Positions 55,530 through 64,000 of a DNA stretch of 64,000 nt are shown piece after piece (the stretch's first letter is position 1; every line of letters starts with the position of its first letter). This stretch comes from Tubulanus polymorphus (Eukaryota; Nemertea; Palaeonemertea; Tubulaniformes; Tubulanidae), in assembly GCF_964204645.1 (NCBI RefSeq), contig NC_134028.1, positions 10,147,001-10,211,000 on the forward strand. Direction: 5' to 3'. The notes beneath the pieces were generated by a model. It was not told where the DNA came from, ran no database searches, and saw only the letters and a list, made by a program, of their open reading frames with translations. Both the position numbers and the translations under genes were made by a program.

Positions 55530-58500
55530 AGAAAGCCTCTCAAGCAACCCTGCAAGAATTAATCAACAGTGAGTTTCCAGTTGAAGTCACAACACCAATC
55601 GCTGCTGCCGCAACAACTCCTCGAGAAGTGGTGTTGACTGAATGAGTTCTCAACCAGCAAGCTGAAAAAAGTCAACTCAAGCGTAAATGTGACCAACTCA
55701 CCACAGAAAATGAGTCAATGTCAGCTCGTTTGTCACTTTACGAAGCTAAGGTGAAGTCAGCTGAAACCAAAATGCGAGAAACAACTGCGGACATCATCAA
55801 ACTAACCAGTGAGCTAAAGAATGGTTCAGCATCAAAGAATCGACTGGAATTAGAGCTACAGGGTTTGAAAGACAGATATAGTAAAGAGACAGACAAGGTA
55901 TGTAAATATATGAGTCAATTTCAGACTGCCAAGAAAGAAAATTTATGTCTCCGCAAGAAAGTCCAGCGTCGAAATGAGAAGATTGCTGATGTACAAGAGC
56001 GTCTAAATGAAGAGGCCTGTCAAAGACAGAAAACAGAGTCGCAGCTCCAAGATACTGAGGGTAAGCTAGCTGATTGTTTCAATTCTCTGAGTCTTTCAGA
56101 TGAACGTGCACATGCAATGGAAATTGAATGTCGTATGCTGCGGAACAGTTTAAGTCAACTACGCTTGCGAAAATCCAAAAGTGCTATCAACTTGCGCGAC
56201 ACAATTGACCAAAACGCTATTCACATCACCGAACTCGAGAAGACACTGTTAGACATAAAACGAGAGAATGAACATTTGAAAGTTCTGATAGCAGTCGAGA
56301 ATGACCCGGAAATTACAACCATGTGTAAGGGTAGGTTTACCGATGAGAATCGACACGCTGTAATGGAGCTGCTTACAACTCACCATGTAAGTATGAATAA
56401 TATCCCTGGCGTAATAAAAACTGTTTTACGTTGTTTTCTCTCTGTTGAATGCGAAGACCTCCGATTACCATCAAATGCTCTGATGAGCCAATTGTTAATT
56501 GAAGCCAACTTTCTGGCTAAATCACATATAGCTGAGGAAATGCTCTCAAACATGCCTCAAGATTCCACCTCTGGTCACTGCCTCCATGGAGATGGCACCA
56601 GTAAATTTCACAATAAGTACCAGAATTTTCAGGTCACTCTCAACTCGGGTGAGTCCCTGTCGATGGCCATGTCTGAAGTCGGCAGCGGTGATACTGAAAC
56701 CCTCATGAAAAACTTTTTAGATTCTATTTCAGACTTGGCGTCATGTGTCGTTTCAGGTTCTGACCAAAATAAAGAAGAAATAGTTGACAAATTGGTTGGG
56801 TCTATCAAAAATACTATGTCTGATCAAGGTGCAACCAATCCCTGTTTTAATAAACAATTGCAAGCTTTGCGTCAGCAAGTACTTGTAAAAGCAGTTGAGA
56901 ATTGGGACCAATTATCTCAGCCTAACAAGGCAAGCCTTGCATCTATGGGCCATTATTTTTGTAAGATGCACCTTTAAATCAATTTTGCAACGGAGTGTGA
57001 CAAAACCCTCTCTTCCTTCGAGAAACTAGCATTAGAAGTGGAACCTACACCAGGAACAGAGTCAGGCGTTGGAAGATTGATTCGCACTGCTGTCAAGGCT
57101 TTCCATCCAAGAGGTTCTGAAAAGGCCGGAGTTGCATCTCATTTTAATTCTTATCTTACAGGGGTTCCATCAAAACTGTGGTTGAAAACTTACAAAGGTA
57201 ATAGGTTCAATATCCTATTCTATGATGGTGCTGCATTATATTACCATCGTAAACATATCACAGATTTTCTTCTACAATGGCCGAGTCCAAATCTCTTACT
57301 CCAGGCAGTTGATAATGATATTAATAATAAAGTCTTTCTAGCCGGCGCCCGTGCGCTGGGGATTATTGACAAGATCATTACAGGGCCTTTTTGGAGAATA
57401 ATCAACAAATGTCAAGCCATATTGGACACGAACCCCTATCTACTACAGATGAAAGTGAAATGTGATGAATGGTCAAAAGATTCTAGTCAGCTCATGCAGG
57501 GGAGGTAATGTTTCATTTCGAAGGTGAGGATTTGATACATAAAGATGTTCTCTTTGAAGCTTTATTTGCAGATTCTGGAGATAAAGAACTTGATATTCTC
57601 ACTCAACAGGCTCTTGAATTGTGTATGCATGCATTACTCTTAATTCTTGAGCGTCAAGCCCATGATCAACTTCCAGGCGGCAAATACGAACATCCGGACG
57701 CATCTCTGGTCACCAACAGTTCAAATGTGCCCACTACTAATGTGATATCTGAGCGTGATTTTGCAATTCTAGATCTTCTGATTCGAATAAAACCTGCGAG
57801 TAAAACCGAAACTCTTGAGACTTTAACTTAGTGGATGAACAGCAAAACTGCTTCCTGGCTGTCAAACAAGTCGGCAGATGAGCGTACTCAACTGTTTGAC
57901 AAAGCAAGACAAAATTATCCTTCCATCAAATTAAAGTTTAAAGAACGTAGGTTATCTATTCAAAGGCAAAAGTCTGCTCAGTTACTTGCATAACAAAGAG
58001 CCAAGACAGATGCAGAGGAACGTTTGTACACAAAAAAGGTCAGTGCTACCACCAATATGTCCACGAATTGTGGCACAATCTGGGTAAGTCAATCTGTGGT
58101 TGATGATGAACTTGATAAATTAGCCCAACATAAGGTAAAGGATGCAGTTTTAAGTCAGATCAATTTTCATAAACATGTACTTAAGTCAAAAGGTCCAAAA
58201 GAGTTGTTTTACCAGTCACAGACTGTTAATGGTCAACGCGTTGTTTTTGACGTTGACACTCTGGTAAGCAATTTAAAACAAATCATTGCACTCAATCCTA
58301 TTCATGTCAACTCCGATGGGGATGTCACAATTCCTTCAACTTCAGCACCAACTCACACAGTCAACATTACATCAGCAGACAACCGTCATCAAGCAATGGC
58401 TGAACAGAAGAGATTAATATCTGCCAAATTGAGGGATACAAGAATGAAGCGTATTGTAGCCAACCAAAAACTAAAGCTACCCAAGTATCTCCTAGATCCA

Positions 58501-58710
58501 GCAAGCCTAGTTGGCAAACAAGTAGAGCATCGCTTCTCTGATGATGGTGAGATGGTGTGGTTTAACGGTGAGGTAGTCGACATAAACAGCCTTCGAGATG
58601 ATAACCCCATCAAATCTCTCTTTGACATCGTGTATGAAGGTGAGGATGATCGGTACACTTTCGATCTCTTAGGTGACCTTAAAAAAGGTGACCTAATCAT
58701 TAAGGATTGA
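55530..58710 (+). pseudogene. Decayed TE-encoded coiled-coil protein with Tudor-like C-terminus
   Basis: One long frame is broken by nonsense codons near 55645 (TGA), at 56975-56977, at 57829-57831 and near 57991, and by a frameshift near 57505. The N-terminal 200 residues are coiled coil. The middle has HGDGTSKFHNKYQNFQVTL, CKMHL and RGNRFNILFYDGAALYYHR, conserved-looking blocks with Asp and His residues. The end (58480-58705) resembles a Tudor/chromo-barrel fold (VGKQVEHRF, MVWFNGEVVDI, FDIVYEGE). From memory such proteins occur in many copies in invertebrate genomes, so I take it for a transposon gene, but I cannot name the superfamily. Confidence 0.6.
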
Positions 58711-59108
58711 GTGCCTGCAATGAGACTTAAGAAAATCTGATTCTGCAAGGGTTATTATCATATCATCATTCAAGTTGGACCTTCTATTATCATTCTGTTT
58801 AAGAGGGTAATTGCAGGTATGGAATTAACCATTTCAGATCCCGGATGTCGTACCGGTACCGTACACCGGTTGTCCTGGACGCCTGTCTTTAACCCCCTGT
58901 AAAGTGTATAATCATTAACTCCTTGTACATCTATAACCTGTATGATAATGAATGAATTTATGAATTTATTCCTCACATCCTATTGTCATATATATAACAC
59001 CGAACTGGCCATTTTTGTAGAAACTCAAAATGTATCTAAGGTGAGTAGATACATACTCAGAGTTTCTCAATTCACATGTACCATTAGCAATTATATGTGG
59101 TTGTTTGG
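58711..59108. other. Intergenic, nothing recognised
   Basis: Follows the decayed TE gene; no TIR or LTR was recognised. Confidence 0.4.
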
Positions 59109-59380
59109 GTGTGGAGTGTATAAACTACCTGGAGTATGGTGGGCTCCCACCGTACTGCTCGGGCAGATTTGAAAAAAATATTCTCTCTTTTTAATTCTAG
59201 GTTCAACTGTAGTGGCCCGGGTGTGGAGTATAAACTACCTAGAGTATGGTGGGCTCTCACCGTACTGCTCGGGCAGATTTTAAAAAAAAATTCTCTCTTT
59301 TAATTCTAGGTTCAACTGTAGTGGCCCGGGTGTGGAGTATAAACTACCTGGAGTATGGTGGGCTCCCACCGTGCTGCTCA
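59109..59380. repeat. Tandem repeat, ~110-bp unit, 2.5 copies
   Basis: Units start at 59109, 59220 and 59330 with GTGTGGAGT; the third is cut after about 50 bp. The unit contains TTTTAATTCTAG, which resembles a splice acceptor. Confidence 0.92.
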
Positions 59381-59390
59381 GCAACCACAA

Positions 59391-59412
59391 TATATATATA
59401 TATATATATATA
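59391..59412. repeat. (TA)n microsatellite
   Basis: About eleven TA units right after the tandem repeat block. Confidence 0.9.
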
Positions 59413-61275
59413 ATTAGCTTTTTTAACATCCTGAGTTCTGTGATAAAGTGTAAGGTGCTTGTTTTCTAGTCAAAGTAACCATGATCTAGTCAAATTAATT
59501 TTAAATGATGGTAATTTATGAGGTAGAAATTATATTTAATGTAAATAAGATATCAGTTATTTATAGTTGTTACTGCTGTTGTTTAGATTTGTTAACATTT
59601 TATTATTGCTCAATCTTAATCACTCTTCACTTAGAATTGATCTCAATTGATAAGTGTTATGTTTAATTACTTAGCTAGATTTTAACCACAGGTTGTTCGA
59701 AATGGACGAAACCTGGCATGTCGTAAACATAACACATTTATGGAGGGCCTAACCTCTTCCTGCACCACCAGAAACGACATGTTTATGGATGACTGTGAGG
59801 CAATCAATCAATCAATCTTTATTCAGCATAAACATTAATAAAACATTGTTTGCAACTGATACAAATTCGGAAAATCAAGTATATACATAATAGGAGATAA
59901 ACAAATAATAAAATGAAGCATAATTTACACTGAGGCACGATGTTTCATAGGTAGCCATACTGATGATTCTTGATAAGATGAAACATGTCTTCAATTTTAA
60001 ATGGAAAAAACTCATTTATCAAATGGTGAATTTTACAAAAAATAGTCTTAAAAATGTTTTGATTCTTTCTTTAGGAGTAGGATCTAGTAAAAAGATGTTC
60101 TGAGATCTGAGTTGACAAGGAAAATACCTTTAATTTGATACCTCACATGGCATATTTCCTCGAAAGAGACCTTTTTCCGAAAAAAGCGTAAAACAAGATG
60201 GCCACCGATACGTGAGCCTCATTCTGAAAATATGTTTCGGGTCGATATTCATAATAGATTGTAACATGTATAGATGAATCTAGCTCTTCAATATCTTGAG
60301 TTTTACTGCTATTTGATTAAACATTTCGGGTCTCATATCGATGAAAGTTTCAACAACTTCATTGATACCAACTATGGCAAGTGAGGCTCCTGAAAGTATA
60401 TCAAATCATTATTAAGAAAACAATATGTATTAGAAGGCTAGGAATAACTTTCAACAACCCTTAAAATGTCTCATGTTGGTAACAACCAAATTCGCAAGGT
60501 ATTTTTGGCATTTTATTCCATGCAAATATGTTAATTAGCCTAAAATAGCTGTTTTCTACTTACCATATGGTTACCATGGCAACCAACAATCAATTGAAAT
60601 GATGGTTATCCTTGGTATTACATTTTAAGATCAAATGGTTGGACATTCTGCTCTCATATTTCATTAGGCACTGTGATATCTGTGATTTACAGATTTCTAG
60701 GAATAAGTTAATTAGATTATCAATATGCAAATTAGCTTCATTTGCATAATTAAGCAAAAAAAATTTAGCACATCAATAAGTTGCATATCAGTATCGTACT
60801 GACCAAGTTTGGCTTCAATCGGATGAAAACTGTGAAAGATATAGGGGTTTCAATATTATATTCAGTCCCTTTTCTAGGCTAAAAAGCAGCAAAACCTAGA
60901 CACTTCCTGTCTGACTATTTAATTGAAAATGAATTAGAGTGTGTTGCGCAATCGCTTGACAAAAACACCCCAAATTTCCGCCCTTCAATTGTTTATAACT
61001 TTTGAACCGCTTGACCGATTTTGATTCTGTAAATTGCTGTATGCTTATATTACCCCCTTCTTTGTTTTAAGCTATTAAAAAGGCACAACAGACACATTTA
61101 AATTTTCAACCTGAAATCCCTACTGGTGTAGTCTGAATACCAGTCGTTGTTACGGTTCCCTACATCTGACGCTAAAGTATCACATAGAGGTTAACTCCTG
61201 TTAATACGGGATATCGACAAATTCAAGTTCTGGAATTACTCGTTTGATGGCGCTAGTCAGAACGGGAAATTGGAA
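59413..61275. other. Non-coding; possible 3' end of a LINE or SINE on the minus strand at its start
   Basis: Near 59801 an (AATC)4 run precedes TTTATTCAG. On the minus strand this reads as AATAAAG followed by (GATT)n, a common 3' tail of non-LTR elements. No reverse transcriptase is present. The rest holds no recognisable gene. Confidence 0.3.
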
Positions 61276-61952
61276 CCTAAATCCGCCATGTTCATTTGCA
61301 ATAAACATCTCTCGCTTCAAGTTTTCAATCAGCGATATTCTACTTACTATACATAGGCACGCATAATCCTTTTAGTATGATATCCTGACAATGTGTTGAA
61401 TTAGATAAAACCTCACTTTGAACGCTAAAGATCACTAGAAATGTAAAAAAACTACCAAAAATCACAAATTTAGCGATGACACTCGAAGCAGCTTACGACG
61501 GAAGTAATGACTGGTGCCGGATGTCATCACTTTGTTGTTGAGTTCAAGTCTCTAAGGTGAATTTATTGCAGGCTACACTGATAAATATGAAATGACATTA
61601 TGAAATGAAATTGATTTTTGAAGGACTACACTCGTAGATTCATAATAAAAATATGAAAAGTACCAGGACTCGAACCAACAATCAAAATTGGGCCGTCAAG
61701 TGCTGCCACCATGTGATACCTGGCAACCAGTCTTCACATCTTCAGCCGTTGCAAAATGTTTTTTGATAATTTTAGGACACTTATAGTGGTTTCTAGCCTT
61801 TGCAGTGAGGTTTTATATCCAACGTAACGGTAGGTTATCATATTTAAAGGATTACGCATGACGATTTATAGTAAGTAGAATATCGCTGATTGAAAATTTG
61901 AAGCGAGAGATTTTCATTGCAAATGAACTTGAGCATTGGGGATTTAGGTTCA
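61276..61952. mobile_element. Foldback element with ~190-bp arms
   Basis: The left arm (about 61276-61470) and the right arm (about 61755-61952) are inverted copies, with shared stretches such as TTTCAATCAGCGATATTC and ATTCTACTTACTATA. The loop contains, on the minus strand, a B-box-like GGTTCGAGTCC near 61675, as in tRNA-derived SINEs. No ORF. Confidence 0.75.
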
Positions 61953-62697
61953 TTTGTAAGTGATTAATTCATATTTAGAAAGAATTGGCAAACACTGTTC
62001 AATACCGGCTGATCATTTAGTTCAATGTTAAGGAATCATTATAGTATCAAGTATAGTATGCAAACGAGCGTCTTCTTCATGACTTGACGGATTGTGATTT
62101 AAAAAGAGTTCATGTAATCTAGGCCTACTTAAAATAGCTAGGCATGGACATGTCCTTTGCCATGCATCAAATAAAGTTTCGATGAATTTGATTTAATTGA
62201 TTCAGCACACGCTACAGATTTTACCGATTACAGTAAATTCAATCATCATCGTCGACTATAAATATTTGATGAAACACAATAATACTTGCCTTGGAGCTTG
62301 AATTCAAACACCGGACTGTTCGAACTAAGAAATTAACCATGAAAATTGACTAAAGCAGCAAAAACATCCCAGAAATAATTGCAAATGGCGCTGTGCATGC
62401 CTGATAATTTTTCGAAGTCTAATTTGAATGAAAATATTTTTTTAAAACTCAACAGCAAATGCAAAAATATGCAGTAAACTCATTTTATTAATTTAGCCAA
62501 TGAAAATACAAACTAGGAATGAACATACTAGGTTTTTGCACAGTAGACGCTGCATAAAATCTAACCATGCACGTGTTGAAAATGTTGAAATAATGAGTAC
62601 AGTTATGGAAATATTTTTATTCCAAAATGGACTCATGACAAAAAGGCAGATGTTCAGAATTTGGAACCAACATTGGAATGGTTCATATCCGAAGTGA
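61953..62697. other. Intergenic, nothing recognised
   Basis: AT-rich sequence; a 65-codon open frame at 62500 shows no features of a gene. Confidence 0.4.
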
Positions 62698-62998
62698 TCA
62701 CATGTACAATCACACGTGTTGCAGATTGGAATAACTGATGTTAAACATGTGTTATTCTATGACATGTGTGATCCCAGCGGTTACACATGTTGTTGAGCCA
62801 ATCACATGTGTGAATCACACATGTTTTCTCAATCACACATGTATTTCACAATCACACGTGTGATCATGTGTTATTCACACATGTCATAGGCTCCACAACA
62901 CAGATCACACGTGTGATTGCAGGAATCACATGTTTTTGTGTCTTTCACACCTTTCACACATGTAATGTGTGTTATTCACACACATAACATATGTGAAT
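62698..62998. repeat. Cluster of CACATGTG/CACACGTGTG palindromes
   Basis: Within 300 bp the motifs ACACATGT, CACATGTG and CACACGTGTG recur more than a dozen times in both directions with irregular spacing. The block can fold into many hairpins. Confidence 0.85.
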
Positions 62999-64000
62999 TT
63001 TTTATGAGGGAATTTGTCTTTCTTTTTTTTGGCTTTTCGATAATACTCTCTCTTTTGCTCTGGTGATAAGGTAGGTGATAATTCTCTCTATTTTTCCTCA
63101 TCATGTTTCTTCTCAGGATTTCTGGCGGCTGTCTTTTTCTGCTTCTTAAATTCCTATACCATTCTACGGAACCCCCAACAAGCAACTTATCCATGCTTGT
63201 TTAGGGATTGAAAAGAAACAAACCTGACAAAACTCTAAATACTAAGTTTTTAGGACTTATTTTTAAAATCAATCAAATATGATTCCAGACACTATATTTC
63301 AATAGTAGGTCAATTGTCATTCTGGACAGTCAGGGTTGATATCATATATGATGGGGGCAGTTGCATTTCATAAAAAAGGGATGTCAAAATATTTTGTCCA
63401 CTATGAAACTAAGGGAATCATACAAATAATGATTAATAGAATATCTCCATGATTAAATATCACTGAGATGTAGATTTAGATAATAAGTAGACACTTCAAA
63501 ATGCATAAAGATATATTTCATTCATGTTTTCACTCAAATGCTATAGCTGTAAATGCTTCAGTGTTAACTGCCACCATTAGTTTCGTGCTCATTTCATGCC
63601 CTGTATCAGCAATATCTTAACCAGATTATATTTTCTATGATAAAATCTATGCATTCACTTCACACTATTGTTTGAAGTAACTTGGAAGCATATAACCCTT
63701 TAGTTAAAAATCATTTTGGGTATATCCATAGTTTGTGTCATAGTGGACATTTCCTAATGACAACATTTTGACATAGGTTTCCATTATTAAATCAAATACA
63801 TGGAATATCTGACATCAAATGAAAAGTACTCAAGAGCTTGGGGAGTCGATAACTTTCGTTAGAAACTTTCTCGGGCTCTGATATTTACACACATTTAATG
63901 CAGTAATAAAATCTAGGTTCCTCTCGTATATTGGCTATATCGGTTGTCGTTTTCATTGTTCTATGATTATGTTTAATCGTTTTTGTTATTTCAGCAGCGC
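62999..64000. other. Intergenic, nothing recognised
   Basis: No open frame with features of a gene. The last bases (TTTTTGTTATTTCAG) look like a splice acceptor, so an exon may begin just past the window. Confidence 0.4.

Noticed and set aside
61660-61740. Possible tRNA gene on the minus strand
   Set aside because: The T-arm stem does not pair and no proper acceptor stem is present; more likely a SINE fragment.

Overview
The window is animal nuclear DNA made almost entirely of transposable elements and endogenous virus-like elements. Genes have GT-AG introns, there are no operons or ribosome binding sites, and TE families typical of marine invertebrates (BEL/Pao, Polinton/adintovirus, PIF/Harbinger, P-element, MULE, foldback MITEs, tRNA-derived SINEs) are packed into each other. 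I cannot name the species. No clear single-copy host gene was recognised.

Layout. (1) 1-11.2 kb: an old, broken BEL/Pao retrotransposon. Its integrase is interrupted by a young, intact BEL/Pao element (3932-10005) with identical 205-bp LTRs, one 1810-codon Gag-Pol frame and a 5-bp target duplication. (2) 11.2-13.1 kb: debris, including a stray copy of part of the packaging-ATPase gene found further right and an unrecognised broken ORF. (3) 13164-28877: a 15.7-kb, very AT-rich Polinton/Maverick (adintovirus-like) element bounded by a 62-bp terminal inverted repeat. It carries packaging ATPase, chromodomain integrase, double-jelly-roll major capsid and minor capsid (penton) candidates, a coiled-coil membrane protein, several small membrane proteins, a zinc-ribbon protein that looks like the poxvirus/NCLDV late factor VLTF3, and a protein-primed-type PolB whose catalytic motif C is split by a 352-residue LAGLIDADG intein. 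Several genes are broken, so the copy is probably defective. No maturation protease was found.

(4) 29-31 kb: two inverted-repeat elements; one is filled with a palindromic minisatellite. (5) 31689-33527: a MULE remnant with minisatellite TIRs. (6) 33537-40344: a two-gene PIF/Harbinger element whose Myb-like gene is cut by a 2.36-kb TIR element with a 9-bp duplication. (7) 41116-43097: a TA-flanked MITE. (8) 43125-48635: a complete P-element-type transposon with a transposase gene and a convergent partner gene. (9) 49.6-54.2 kb: a convergent pair, a SAM-domain gene and an integrase-core transposase, probably one IS3EU-like transposon. (10) 55.5-58.7 kb: a decayed coiled-coil/Tudor-like TE gene. 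(11) 59-64 kb: tandem repeats, a foldback element and a cluster of CACATGTG palindromes.

Recurring theme: the three cut-and-paste transposons each carry a transposase and a second gene facing each other. The most unusual part is the Polinton, where an NCLDV-like late factor candidate, a TAAATG motif at most gene starts (poxvirus-late-promoter-like) and an intein in PolB occur together.
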